DNA from: Wuchereria bancrofti
Taxonomy: Eukaryota; Nematoda; Chromadorea; Rhabditida; Onchocercidae
Assembly: GCA_005281725.1 (NCBI GenBank)
Contig: SSBO01000027.1
Location: forward strand, 1-37,883
Direction of reading: 5' to 3'
DNA length: 37,883 nucleotides
Part shown: one piece after another, positions 21,926 through 35,676 of the stretch
Numbering within the stretch: position 1 is the stretch's first letter
Layout: the number at the start of each line of letters is the position of its first letter
Notes under the pieces: model-generated
Told to the model about the DNA's origin: nothing
The model's input: only the letters and a program-made list of their open reading frames with translations
The model's database searches: none
Translations under genes and position numbers: made by a program

Positions 21926-24900
21926 ATTATAATCAACTGAAATATTTTTTTTTTTCTACTGCGTTCATTTGGATGAAATTTCTTTTTTACTATTCCATCC
22001 TTTTCCGCCTCGTAGTATAGTAAAAGCATCGCTTTTCTCTTATGAGGAATGACCTCAGAAATGTTTTGAAGTGTTTTTTCTTCTTAATCGATTGAACAAT
22101 GAATTAATGGTTTGGTATCAAATCAATGTCGGCTCCGTGTAATCGTTTGTTTTTCAAAACTATTTTAAGAAACCCAACAATTTTTGTATAATTTCTTTTC
22201 AATTTGTCCTCCAATCACAATCACTTCGTCTCTTTTTTTTCTATCAAATGGATCGAAAATGTACCAAATTTCTAAATTTCTAAGCTGTCAATAATAGCGA
22301 ATATTTCTATTCGTCTATAAAATTTGAAAATTTCACCTTTTTTCAATTTTACTATTTTACTAAATAACTGATAAATATTTTTTCTAATTTATGATATACC
22401 TTATATAATCTTGGGACTTTTAATAAAAAAAAAGGAATGCAGATAAAATATCTTTCACATTATAAACTTTCTAAATAGCTAATTATGCATCATTTGAAAA
22501 GAATTATGAGGAACACTGTAGATATTTCTGCTTGTTCCTCTGAAAAGATTTACTATTTTCATCTATTAAACATTTCATTTGCTCTAATAGTTGAACTATT
22601 TGAAATGAAACAGCTAATTAATCAGTTTAGTTCTAAGCTAACTGATTTGTATCTTAAAAAACCTGATTTGTATGATTTGTATTTGAAATCAATCTTAAAA
22701 CTGTAAATAATAATTCAAATGAAAGACAGAAATAGTCCCTCACGATAGAAACATTACTATGAATGGTCGATTTGGTTAAGTGCTCATGACTGAGAATAGT
22801 TGGCGGTTGTCATCGGGCAATTAGGTTTGGCCTTGAGGTGTTCTTCATTTTTGCTACTTGGACTACTCCAAAATCCGGGTGTCATCGGTACCAATCTCCT
22901 TTCGTCATCATCATTATCATCATTGCCAAGCCTATTATCCGATAGTTTGGGTCATCGCACTACAGTGAATCCGATAAATGACTCTTCAATTTCAAACTAT
23001 GTGAATTGTTCAAACCATTATAGAATGACTGTTGCTATTATCAGCTATCATCATTATCATTTATTATCATCGCTATCGGTAGCGATAGTCCTCTTACTTA
23101 GCAGTGATGGTGTTATCAGTGTCTTTAGCAAATTCCTGTAGAAGAATTACGTGTATTAGCTAATTAAAATTCATAAAAGTATTCATTTTTAACATTCAAA
23201 AATTTTAAAAGACGACGTATAGTTAGTACAGAAACGGAGAAAATAAGCAGTTTTTACATTAACCTAAACGAAAATTCGTTTTAATCCAGCTAGAATTTCT
23301 ATAAAGTGACGAATAATTTTATTTTTAATCACTACTTAAGAGGTAATATTTTGACCATAAAATCTTATCAATCTCATTATTTTCTTTTGATTCTTTGTTT
23401 GCAATATATTTTATTAAAATTTTAATTTCAGTATTATATTCCACTTAAACAGTTTCTCTTATCTAACTGAAATGCTAAGCTTTCATCATTGATCTTGTCA
23501 TTCTTTTGCATTTGTCCGTTGTACGGATTTGTATACGTAAGTATTTCATATCACCGTGAGCCTATGCTCATCGTTTAATGTATAGTTATAACATTGTGAA
23601 GAAATATGAGTTACAACGAAGTGATTGAAAAATAGAGGTTGAAATTTAAGGGATTTTAATAAATTTTTTTAATTTTAAAAATCTTTTAAGCGTAATAATT
23701 ACAAGATATGAAGATTAGTAATTGGTGAATCGACGGCAACAGACAAGCGTGTATATAAATATATGTGTGTACAACACTGAAGACAAACCAAATTATAACC
23801 AAGCAGGAAAAACTAATAAATCATTTCGAAATGACTGAATTATAAACTTGTCTTTTACTTCTATTGTGTACTTCTGCTTCATCAAAAATTAGTGTTTAGA
23901 TTGGAAGCAAAATTTAAGTTTGTTTATTTTAACGATTGTAAAAAAATTTTCGAAATATTTGAGTAGATTATGAAATTTATTAATATAAATTTAATTTTGA
24001 GCATTGGAAAATCATGAAATTATAATTTTATTGATATTTTGTGGAAAAGTTTTAGATTTCAAAGCTATTTGAGAAATTTCCAATTGGCTTGGAATTATAG
24101 AATTACCGCATCGAAGTGCTTCTTCGATACTGCATGGGATGAATGGATTGGATGTACTATTCGTTAATAGACTTACGTGACTTACACGTATAAATGAATG
24201 ATTAAAGAAGCAATTAACTACTTTTAATCTTTTTAGCATAAATTCTTTCATTATGTTGTGCTAAACTGATACATTTCTAATTAAAAAAGTCTTTTCCTCA
24301 CAAGGAAACATTATCCTAAAGTTGAAATCGACTAAACCAAAGCTTTGCGAAGTATAAGCTTAGATTATAAGTTGTCGAGTTCTTTGAATCATCTAATTTT
24401 CTAATTTTCCTTTTCTTTTTGATCAATTTGAAAAAAAAGGACTTTTAAAAACTTCAAAAAAATTTTTGTATAATTTTGTAAAGTTGAATTATCGCTATGA
24501 TTTAAACTTCCAAAAAAAATTGATTTAAATTTTTAAAAAGCAATATGAAAGGCATAAAATTGGTCAAGTCGCGTTAATTGTCCATGAGATCACAGAGACA
24601 AACGATTAGTTTACACTCCTAAAATGCGTAATTTCATCAACCATTTTCATCAGCCAATGCAAAAATATTGTATCTGAAGTGGATTACAATAGTTAGATGA
24701 CCTCCTTGAACTACAGATCATCCAACAATCATTCTTCATTCCTTCTCATCGTTTCTCTTTTTCCAATGATTGATTATTTACTTCTGCAACTAAATTACGA
24801 GGTACCGTAATTTCCTCTTAAAATATCTTCAGTTTTTAGCAAAAATTATGAATAATGAAAGAGCAGATAGAACCATTATTATATGCATGTCTTTTCATAT

Positions 24901-25763
24901 ATTTTATCACTAACTTATCGTTATAAGTGATAATCTATTGCACTGTTTACTTATACTTTTATTCATATCTTGCATTATGTTTTACCGTATCCCAACAGGT
25001 CGTCGTTGGTGTTTCATTACAGAAACATCATAAATTTTTAAATTTCTAAATTATTTTAAACATTCGATAATTTTGAAATTATTTCGCCGGCTGTCAATGT
25101 GAGCACGAGGCAGTAATTGTTGTCGAATTCAAAAAATTCAGATATCGATCTTTGTAATATCGGGATCGAAAAAAAAATAGATACAATTCTTTAGATATAA
25201 AATATATTTCATTTTCAGAAATTTTATATTATTCTAAAAAACTACTGATACCGCTGTAAGCAACAACATCCGCTTCAGTGATGCAATTCAGGTGTTCATT
25301 TGCATAACATACTGTATGGACTACCAATATGCTAACATAACATCTCTTTTAGCTTCTTGGCGTTTTTGTCAACCATCAACCATTCTGCGTGCTCTTTTAA
25401 ATTATATGGCAGTTTTCACTACACGAATTACTCTTTCAAGCAAATTTTAGCGGAGTAAAACGTTTATACATTTCTTTTTTGTTCTTCAAATAAAAAAGAT
25501 ATTACTGGTTGAAATTTGTTGACCAAAACTGAAGCAATTAGTGAAGTTGACGGAAGTCGGAAATTCCGGAAAAAATATAATTACCATGAAATGAACGGAT
25601 CCCTTTGATGCAAAAAGCAAAAAGAAAGGAAGGACGGGTGACGGAAACGGAAGATGCTGCTAGCACCTCATTAGCTGATGATTGCAAGGGGGTGCGAATA
25701 CGGAAAAGACCGCGATAAAAGAGGAAATGGAGTGGACAAATAGCAACTAGTATCGTCGCTTAC
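21926..25763. other. Gene-poor region; possible long intron of a minus-strand gene
   Basis: No recognisable protein was found. A frame at 22800-23141 starts at TTG and is rich in Ser/Leu/His from TCATCA-type simple sequence. A 7-bp stem with TCGG loop sits at 23069-23086. If the candidate first exon at 25764-25790 is real, some of this stretch would be its intron. Confidence 0.35.
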
Positions 25764-25790
25764 CTTTTGAGGAGTTAGATCAGCTGTCAT
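25764..25790 (-). CDS. Candidate first coding exon, unknown gene (MTADLTPQK)
   Basis: On the minus strand CGCCAATG starts a nine-codon frame, MTADLTPQK, that ends exactly at a strong GTAAGC donor in phase 0. The Kozak-like context and donor are good, but the exon is very short and no partner exon was identified between here and 22 kb. The product is unknown. Confidence 0.3.
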
Positions 25791-28700
25791 TGGCGACAAT
25801 TACATTACTTTGTTATTCTTAAGTAAATATATAGAAAACTATGCTAATCACTGTAAGCCACATTAAAAAGCAGCTTAGCATCAAGGATAACAGTTATAAA
25901 CGTTTCGAATTTATCAGTAATAAACAGATGTATTAATCTTAGTTTTAACTTTAAGATTAAAAGACAAAGCGATTAAAATTTTTTGAATTCTTAAAATTTT
26001 CCGATAACATTCATTTTTTAACTCCAAATATGAGAAACTAAACTCAATATATATAATGGAGATTAATGGCTACTAATTTCGACTGGTCATCAATAGTTTA
26101 TTTGTTGATTAAAAAACATTATTATTCACTTAACGAGAAACATAAAATTGTTTTAAAATTGTTCAATTACTGAATATAATTACAAATTATAACTTCATCT
26201 CTTTTTTTCTTCTCTTTTCTCTCTCAAAATTTACTTTCAATCAGTGATTCTTATAATCTGTAGGGAAAGATGTTGTTAGGAAAAGATGTTGTTTTAAAAA
26301 ATAAGTACAAAGTGAAATGATTGTGCACGTTATGAAGCGAATATGAATGGTAAGACCAATTCTCCACCATAGCAACGGACCTTCTCTAAGCTTCTAATAC
26401 AATCATTTGCATATCATCATGGAATGATTAATTACTGTCAGATATGAGCAAGTGAGTTCATATAACATAAAGGTTAATGAAGTGGGATAGTGGGACAATT
26501 GGGATGTTACTTTAGAGTAGTTAATAGCAAATTATATGACATATATTGGTGAAAAATATTACCCTCAAGAATAATTTATAAATGTTAGAATAAAGCATTA
26601 ATTAAGGAAAAAAAACTTTTTTTGCTTTCCATTATACTTGCAAAAAAAAAAGAAAAGAATCAATTGATTACCTAATGCAAATTTGGAACTATTTATATTA
26701 CATTTCAATTTTTTATATCAATCCCTAATATTAATTCTTATATATTTCTTCATGACAAATATAATCATGAAAAGAAGAAAAGAAAGAGAAGCAATTGAAA
26801 GATGATGTGTCCATCGAGCCGTATTTCCACCTTTCAGAGTCTTCCTGTTATGATTATTTATTGCTTCATCAATTGTGCTTTTAACAGAATTCAATGATGC
26901 TTAAAATGTCTTAAACTGAATAAACTACTAAATCATTCACTGTTTACATCATTCTTTCTTAAACATATATCATCCAATAAAAAAATGATGCAATAGATTT
27001 GGAATGAATATTCATAAAATTATTATAGGACAAAAAGATTTTTCATCATCAAAATACATGTTCATTTTTTCATCATATCTTTGAAATTTCGTATATGTAT
27101 CAAAGTTCTTTCTAATCAAAATTTCCACCAAATTTGTATTTTCTTAGAATAAATTTAATTTTAAAATAATTGCACTCATAAATTGCAATTTAAAGTTCCA
27201 ATTTTGTCGTTTCTTCTCCAATAATACTTGCTAATATAATTAAGAGATCGGGCTGAAAATGAGGAACAGATGGGTCTTTGAAGATATGAAGAGTTTCTGT
27301 GACACATATTTGTCGGCTTGACAACTACAACTATGCATAGTACTTACTCTTCCACTTCAATCAGCAGCGGATTATCGACCACACGTCTTTACTTACACTC
27401 ATTCACTCACAAATATTAATAAACCCATTACCCATTATATCTAGGCAACGACGAAGCATATTTCTGCTTAGCATTTCAAAAGATCCTCATCTCGTTGTGA
27501 TCAATTTCAAGAAATTATTTGTAAAATTTAGCAATAAAAATGAGCGCTACACTCTTTTTTTTCAATTTCTTCAATTATGGTAGATGAAATCGATTTCTAA
27601 GAAATACGCAAGTTTGGATCGGGAAATTTCCAATTGTCAGGAAAGTCAAATACATAAATTGAGCTTTTAGTTAATGGAGAACCTGTAGATGCATTGGCCT
27701 GTATTGTTCACAAAAGTAGGTTATAAAAGCATTTCAATGGATTTTCTAACATATACAACGGTTAAAATCAAAAAAAGCAGTCGCAAAGGAATGGAAACGA
27801 TAAGAATTGTTGGACTTTTTTTTCTTCCCAACAATAATTATGCTGGAGGAAGAGTGATTCTTTTTCCTGAAAATGACAAAACAAGGTGAAATGAAAGTTA
27901 TTGTTCGCATGGTATCATTATTTGAAATAGAAACATAAAATTAACTGCAAAAAGTTAACATATATAGTTATGCTTGTTATCATAATGATGGCATATTTAA
28001 TGAAGAAATGATTATTTCAAATATAATTTAGCTGTAATGAAACGAAATTATACTAAAAATAAGGACAGACGCACACACACAATTCAAAACTGAAAGTTTA
28101 GATATGTTCGAAAAATTAATAAAATAATATAAATAGTTTCAAATTTTGAAGATAGTGCTTTAACACTTTTTTCGTTGACAATTTGACAATCTGATTTTCT
28201 GGCTTCATTCTTTATTTATCCATCTTAGGTAATCTTACATTAACATAATGGTAGGCTAAATTAAATGGCCATTCTTTATTTTTATTGATGATAAATACAT
28301 CTTCATGCCTAAATGATTAACAATGACAATAACAACTGGAGTAATGATTTTTGGAAAAATCTTGTTTATACAGTAAAAATGAAAGATCGTTGAAAAATGA
28401 TACTGCAAAGTGTTTGTTGTAGAAGGCCCATGTATCAGCTTGTTATTTCTGTCCTTCATCATCGCCATCGGGTCGATAGAGACCTGATGTGTATATCGAA
28501 TTGACAGTTTTCGTTGATAAATTTAAATTATGTGTTGTTTCACTATTCTTCTATTCACTTTCACTCTTTCCCATGGATTGTATTGTTTATTCATATTTCA
28601 TTCATCCTTCTTTTTTTCAGCATTTCGTTTCTATCTCAACCTCTCATTCATTCATCCATTCATTCCATTCATTCATTCCATTCATTTCATTTCCATTCAT

Positions 28701-29719
28701 CATAATTCAAATACATTTTCTTTCTCCTTTTTCCCTATTTTACTTGATGAATACACAGCCACATTGAATCCCGGGTGCCCCACCCTATACTATTATTATC
28801 ATTATTACCCCACATTGTCAACACTGTTTGCTGCAATGCTGTCCTGTTTTGTCTCCGCATATGTTTGTCACTTCATCGATGTGGCTGTTCCACTATATTC
28901 CATAAATAATACCAACTGATCATGTTGCTGTTGTTGACAGTTAAGGAATTCCCTCATTTTTTTTACTTTAAGCGTAAATTTTTCTAAAATCTTTACAATT
29001 ATTTTTCTTCTTTCTTATATTTCAAGTTAAATCAAAGTGATAAGTTTGAATCATATTTCAAGTTTTACATGGATGAGTCACTATGAAATGAAATTACTTG
29101 GTAGATGTAGACTAATTCATTTATCATGATATCTGTATTTTATTTGGTTTATTTGCACAACAATCCGAAGTTTAATTATTAATTAATTATTGACGAAGTA
29201 TTCTTTATTTTAAATAATTTTAATTCATTTCTTAGTATAAGAAGATCTTAGTATAAGAAGAGAAGAAGAAGATGACGGTTTAATATTATTACATTTGCTA
29301 GAGATTCGTAAAATTTTACGCCATTTTTTTATATATATTTTTATATTTTTTTTGATAATTTATATATTTGTTGGTAATTGGTTTGGTGAACGGGAAATAA
29401 ACCGAATGAAACTTTACATTATACCACTTAATGAGCTTCTAGTTAATTACTGATCACTCCGCCCTTCTTGTAACCTTTTTTATGGTATCACCTTTTTTTG
29501 TAAAATAAAAAATTTCTATTTCATTTTCCACTATTTTCTTTTTCTTCAATTTCTAAATTACATTCAAGCACATGTCTCTCCTCAAGCTAATTAAGTCCAT
29601 TTATAGGTGTCACTCTTTATCAGTTAGAACTTCTGTAGACTGAACTTACACGTCTCATTCTATTCTTGACTTTAAATGCATTTAATCATTCAAATATTCA
29701 ATTTATATTATCATTCTAG
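25791..29719. other. Gene-poor A+T-rich DNA
   Basis: No gene was recognised. The open frames at 28489-28919 come from CATT-type simple repeats and T/C-rich sequence. A minus-strand frame starting at 28468 (MAMMKDRNNKLIHGPSTTNT) is gene-like for about 20 codons and then becomes A+T-driven. Confidence 0.4.
28643..28703. repeat. CATT/ATTC-rich microsatellite
   Basis: Imperfect CATT units with CCATT interruptions fill this stretch. They create Ser/His/Phe/Ile-rich frames on the plus strand that should not be taken as protein. Confidence 0.75.
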
Positions 29720-29836
29720 GAATTTATTAAATGGATGAATGAATTAAAGCTAGAAAAGGATACTGTAGTAGCTAACGTCAAACGAAAATGCATAGCGGTG
29801 GGCCCTCAGAATTTAACTATGATTACAACATATTAA
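29720..29836 (+). CDS. Candidate terminal exon, unknown gene
   Basis: After a good acceptor (TATCATTCTAG, ending 29719) a 38-codon frame reads EFIKWMNELKLEKDTVVANV then KRKCIAVGPQNLTMITTY and TAA. An AATAAA overlaps the stop codon (29835-29840). Composition is clearly more gene-like than the flanks. I do not recognise the protein, and upstream exons on the plus strand were not found. It may end a gene with long introns. Confidence 0.45.
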   Translation, partial: EFIKWMNELKLEKDTVVANVKRKCIAVGPQNLTMITTY

Positions 29837-30483
29837 TAAAATTTAAATTTTCCTTTAAACTTGTAAGGCACTTTCATTCTCATTCCTAGGTTTTTCTCAT
29901 ACTTCCGTATTCCCATTAAAAAAAATCACTTTTTTGGATAATTTAAAAAAGCTTGAAAAAGGCCTTTTTCTCTGTCACAGAACTACCTCATAACTCTTCT
30001 GATAAACTTCATTACTTCATTTATCCGTAGAATATAGAAGAATGAAGAGACAAATAAGCAGATAGACACACCACACCCAAATACATTTTCATTCTTTCAC
30101 CGTAATCTGATGCTGTCATTCAATAATAGGATAAAAAAAAAGAAAATGAAAAGAAGAAAAAAGCACCGATGATTGTAGACCATAAATTCTCAAAAATCTA
30201 TAAATTTTAGATTTATTGCCAAATTTTAAGACGGAATAAGAGGAAACAAGAAAGAAAGAGAGAAAAAATGGAGAGCAAAATGATGTTATTGTCGATTGTT
30301 TACGGTGTTTAAGATTATTTATAGAATATTTGCTTAAAATAATATATCTAAAAAATTGTTGAGATGCATTAAATGAAAGAAACATCAAAGAAATCTATAA
30401 ATGATGGCATTTTTTGAGAAATTAAAAAGAGTTTACTTTGAAAATTTGCATAAAACCATACAGTTAATTGTTCCTCCTCAATA

Positions 30484-30796
30484 AAATATATCTGTTTCTT
30501 TATTACTTTGAATCTTAGCAACATTTTGCTAAAATCACTTATAATTATAGGTATTTGTTGTCTGTAAGGTTATTTATCAAATCCTAAATAGCGATGTGTT
30601 TGTGAACTGAGAAATTTTCGTTGAAATTACAATGAATANNNAAATATATCTGTTTCTTTATTACTTTGAATCTTAGCAACATTTTGCTAAAATCACTTAT
30701 AATTATAGGTATTTGTTGTCTGTAAGGTTATTTATCAAATCCTAAATAGCGATGTGTTTGTGAACTGAGAAATTTTCGTTGAAATTACAATGAATA
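30484..30796. repeat. Exact 155-bp duplication joined by NNN (30484-30638 and 30642-30796)
   Basis: The sequence from AAATATATCTGTTTC to CAATGAATA is repeated identically on both sides of three Ns at 30639-30641. It is probably an unmerged contig overlap. Confidence 0.9.
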
Positions 30797-30992
30797 ATTT
30801 CAAACAGCCAATTACCCACTGCTCACAAATAACTCAAATTACTTCTTCCTATCCCTTATGCTCATGTATGTGCATGTTTGTATGCATGCACGCTATTTGC
30901 AGGGATTAGACATGAGTGATTGCATGACATCAAAGAATGGTGGAATTGTTGGATGAGCATTGCTGTTTATTGAAAGTGGTAGCTACTTCATG

Positions 30993-32916
30993 TTTTCTCC
31001 TTAATCATTTACTGAAAAAAGTCTATAGTGTAAAATTGTGGTTAAATTAATTGGTGATTACGATGTTAGATAAAATTAAAAGCGATTTATATAATTAACT
31101 TCAATTACTGCACTTTGATAAATCGGCTCATACTTTTCCATTGTGCCATAAATTTGGGAAAGCATAGAACGGAGAATTTTATTCCCTCAATAAATTTTTG
31201 TAAATTAAGGTTGTTTAAAAAAAGAAAAACGACATGTCTGTAGACATGTTTGTTGGAATAAGGACGGAAAGAAATGAAACCTTTGTTTTACTTCTTAAAT
31301 TTCAACAAATAGCATTCAGGAAAGATAGCAGGTATAAATTAAGATATAAATGGTAATATCTAATTCAAATTATAAATTGGAAAAAGAGGAGTGAACTGGC
31401 GGAAATCTGTAAGATAAAAAGTGACAAATAAATGAAGAAACAAAAGGAATACATAGGAAGATGTTGCGGAAATAAATAGTATAAGCGTGGAAGAAAATTA
31501 GATGAAAGATAGCTGATTGAATTCTTATTGAAAATGAATTAGAAATGAGTGCTACCCATAATATAAATGAAATGGATTGAAAATGAAAGATGAGTGAAAG
31601 AGGAAGGGACGGGTTTGGTTAGGGAATGGAGAAGTGACACGAGGGAAAGAAGTTTCCACAATAGAAAACAATACAATAGTAATGTTGATTTTCTATAGGA
31701 GATGGGAGGAGAATACGGAATGAAGCTCGGGGGTTCCGGAATTGCAACTCTTAGTTCGTCTCTGCTAAGGATCTTAGNAAAAAGTCATTTCTTTGAGAAA
31801 TTTCAGAAAAGTCACATATTTTTTGACAGTGATATTTATTATATTATAATAATGAAACACACATCTCATTTGAGAGGAAAACTTTAACAAAAAGTCAAAT
31901 TTTTTCTTATAATTTTTCAAACTGGAAAATTCTATAGCTTAAATTAGTACTCATTTCTTGAAGCAGTGAAAAAACAACTGTTTTAAAGTGAATCATTTTG
32001 TACGGTAGTTAGCACTTTTCAAGTGAATCATTTTTCAATTCAAAAAAAAATCATTGTTTTCCATAAATTTATTTTCAAAGATATCATATTTTGTAAGGTT
32101 ACTGATGACTAAATAACTCATGTCTACTTCTTTTTTCTCCTTAATCATTTATTGGAAAAAGTCCATAGTGTGAAATGTTGGTTAAATTAATTGGTGATTA
32201 TAATGCTAGATAAAATTAAAAGTGATTTATATAATTAACATCAATTACTACACTTTGATAAATCGGTTGACACTTTTCCATTGTGCCATAAATTTTGAAA
32301 AGCATAGAACGGAGAACTCTATTCTCTCAATAAATTTTTGTAAATTAAGGTTGTTTAAAAAAAGAAAAACGACATGTCTGTAGACATGTTTGTTGGAATA
32401 AGGACGGAAAGAAATGAAACCTTTGTTTTACTTCTTAAATTTCAACAAATAGCATTCAGGAAAGATAGCAGGTATAAATTAAGATATAAATGGTAATATC
32501 TAATTCAAATTATAAATTGGAAAAAGAGGAGTGAACTGGCGGAAATCTGTAAGATAAAAAGTGACAAATAAATGAAGAAACAAAAGGAATACATAGGAAG
32601 ATGTTGCGGAAATAAATAGTATAAGCGTGGAAGAAAATTAGATGAAAGATAGCTGATTGAATTCTTATTGAAAATGAATTAGAAATGAGTGCTACCCATA
32701 ATATAAATGAAATGGATTGAAAATGAAAGATGAGTGAAAAAGGAAGGGACGGGTTTGGTTAGGGAATGGAGAAGTGACACGAGGGAAAGAAGTTTCCACA
32801 ATAGAAAACAATACAATAGTAATGTTGATTTTCTAAAGAAGATGGGAGGAGAATACGGAATAAAGCTCGGGGGTTCCGGAATTGCAACTCTTAGTTCGTC
32901 TCTGCTAAGGATCTTA
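30993..32916. repeat. 784-bp direct repeat pair (30993-31776 and 32133-32916)
   Basis: The copies are offset by exactly 1140 bases. The first 200 bases differ at scattered sites; the rest is nearly identical, for example GGAAGGGACGGGTTTGG in both. The first copy ends one base before the N at 31778. The roughly 355 bases between the copies are unique. A haplotype misjoin or a recent tandem duplication would both fit. Confidence 0.85.
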
Positions 32917-33350
32917 ACTTGTAACGTCTGTTTCAAACACATTATTTATGCTTTGTAAACAAATTTCTTCAATTCATTTTCCTAAATTTTATTCGAGAAA
33001 GTGAAAATTTACAAGAAAATTGTTTATTTGAAGAAAACGTTCTTTAATTTCTACTTCTTAAAGCTTCACCTGATATTTTTTCTTTCTTTAAATACTTCTC
33101 TTTCTATTTTAGTGATCCTCTTTTCATTCAATAGTGGCACTAAAGTTATGTTTGATCTGTGTCACATGTTGTGATTTTTATGCTATATATTTTTAATGAA
33201 TAAAGATGTCTTGTAAACAGCCTTTGGTATCACTTTAAAAAAAAATTAACTATTATAGTATCGCTTTTTGTTCTTATTCAAAAATTTTGAGGACAATCAT
33301 CTTTAACAGTAACTTCACCCTTTGCAGCAGCTGATAATTCACTTATCACT

Positions 33351-33394
33351 ATAGCTATTATCATGAACATTTATAGCTATTATCACGAACATTT
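33351..33394. repeat. 22-bp tandem repeat, two units
   Basis: ATAGCTATTATCATGAACAT plus TT is followed directly by the same unit with one change (CATGAAC to CACGAAC). Confidence 0.8.
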
Positions 33395-35676
33395 TGCGAT
33401 TTGATTTGTGTGTTTTCAGTTCAATTAATGTAATTCGTTTGCAGTGGATGCTAAAATAGTTGTCACGAACTTGTCATTACCCTGCATGAAAAGAATGAAT
33501 TCAACCCATTAGAGTTTTTCCTAACATAGTTTTTTTTATTTTCCCTAAATAATGCTACCTATTGATACTTACAAGTACATTCATACTTGCATATATACTT
33601 TTGAGCCTCAACATATTTACAATTTAAATTATAATAACTATTATCGCTATCGCTCTCGCTTTCTATTATTTTAGCAATCACGTTGACAGCGTCAGTGATA
33701 ACTTGTTGTTTTCACAATAATATTATATTCTTTTATAGAAAGTGAGTATTCGATTTGCAAAGTAAACATCTCCATTTATTTTGAGTAATAGCATAAATTG
33801 ATCATTGTAATGATAGCAATAAAAAATCCATTGTTTCTGTTTGCAAACATCTTATCAGTTCGATGTAAGATTAATGTTATCATTATGATTCACCATTTAA
33901 ATAAGGCAGAAAGAATTATAAAGAATCTGATGTGCCGACTCTATTGATTTCTTAAACTTAATTCCATGAATTTAAATTTAAAAGTTTCGTACCTTTTTGT
34001 TTTACCAGAAACAACTGGCATTTCTGTTTCCAATAACGTTTCAGTTCCATTATTCTGGTTAACCTTTTAAATTCCTTTTTGCTGTATATCTATAAAATAA
34101 TTTTATTTCATCGCTATTTCATCGGTTGTCTTTTACAATGTTCTTCCTTTCCTTTCCTATTATTAAAGTTATATTTCGTCATTTTAGCTCATAGTAATGA
34201 AATAACCTATTTAATTGATTAAATCAATGTTGAAATATGCAATCAAAGTTAAGCATTTCGGAATTAACATAATATCTCATTAATTTCATAGCAGATGTAA
34301 AGTATTTCGAGAAAGGATTAAGATACTGTATTGCCATCATACTTTTCCAGTTTTTTTTCTTTTACTATGTTTCTTTTTTGATATTTCTAATTATCCTACA
34401 GTTTTTCATTGTGGAATGTAAAGTGATTATATTATGTAGTAGTTAGTGGATATAAGTATTACGTCAAGAAAACTTTTACTAAAGACTTACTATAATTCAA
34501 TGAATGTCCCATTATTTCACTTCACTGCTGGAAACTGAGGACAAACTAGCAAATCCATCCCAAATCCATACTTCTTCGAAAGTTCTCTCGAATTCATGGG
34601 ACGAAACAACTTTTAACCACATTATAATGATACAGAGCAGGTTATTATATATTTTTCTATAGCGCTCAAACTATGCAATCATTTTAGTAAAATTGATTTA
34701 TAAAAAAAGTAGTCATACAAGTTGAAATGAGTTTGCTTATTGAGGAGACAGAAATGATAAATCATTTTGCAGACATGACGACACTATGATGACCTAGAAA
34801 TGCTAACTAAAATATAAGCGCAACTTTTAAAAACATTTCATCAGATTAAGTGGTTGTTAATGAACTACGTTCTGAAAGTTTCAAATAAATGTGAACTTAG
34901 TTTGAACGATGTTATCATCAGTAGTTACATTTTCGATTTCAAGAAATTGTTTACTTCTAATTTTCAGTCCATGAATCATAAAGCCATATTTTAAAAACGT
35001 GGATTCTTATGCAATACATTCCCGAATATCACATTGATTAGCTATGATTTTTCACATTTAATTTTTGTGATTTACACCTTTTTGAAAAAAAAGTAAAGGA
35101 ATGGTTCAGATTCGAGTATGTACAGATTCTTCATTGTGAAATTTTATAATATAATTCTAATTTCCACTTACTGATTTTGCAAAAAATTTTAGACATGTTT
35201 TATTTTCATTTTTCAATCAGTTGAAATTTCTTTTTCTTCATAATCTTTCTTTTCTTATTTAAAATCATTTAGATAACGCTGATGCTAAGTTATTGAAAAA
35301 AGTGACACTTAAAATACATAAGATGAAAATATATGGAAATGTAACAGGAAATGTTTAGAATTTTTCTAAAACTTAACATTTGTAACAATTTGTGGAAGAA
35401 ATTTGGTCTTTCGGAACAGTTATCATTTTTGATTTCTAAGTAACATTCAAATGATTTATTGTTTTTAAGCTTTATTTAGCCGCTCAAAAATTATTCCCAT
35501 CAATTAAATGACAAATGAAGATATGCTATTGTTTGAGATTGTTCAAATATTTGCTTTGTAATGATGGATGTACCTGAACAATAAAGTTAAGAGGATATGA
35601 ATTCATCTTATTGCACAATTGAACAACGTATCATTTTCAATAAGGTAATGCAAAGCAAGTGATTTTCACAGAATAA

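Larger units (their letters stand above)
29842..35676. other. Gene-poor A+T-rich DNA with duplicated blocks
   Basis: Apart from the duplications and tandem repeats listed separately, nothing in this stretch could be assigned to a gene. Most open frames are homopolymer-driven. Confidence 0.4.

Noticed and set aside
22800..23141. 113-codon plus frame starting at TTG
   Set aside because: It is long for this base composition but built largely on TCATCATTATCA simple sequence. There is no ATG, acceptor or known motif, so it is not called a gene.
28530..28919. 129-codon plus frame, longest in the gene-poor half
   Set aside because: It is driven by CATT microsatellite and T/C-rich DNA, and two overlapping frames are equally open.
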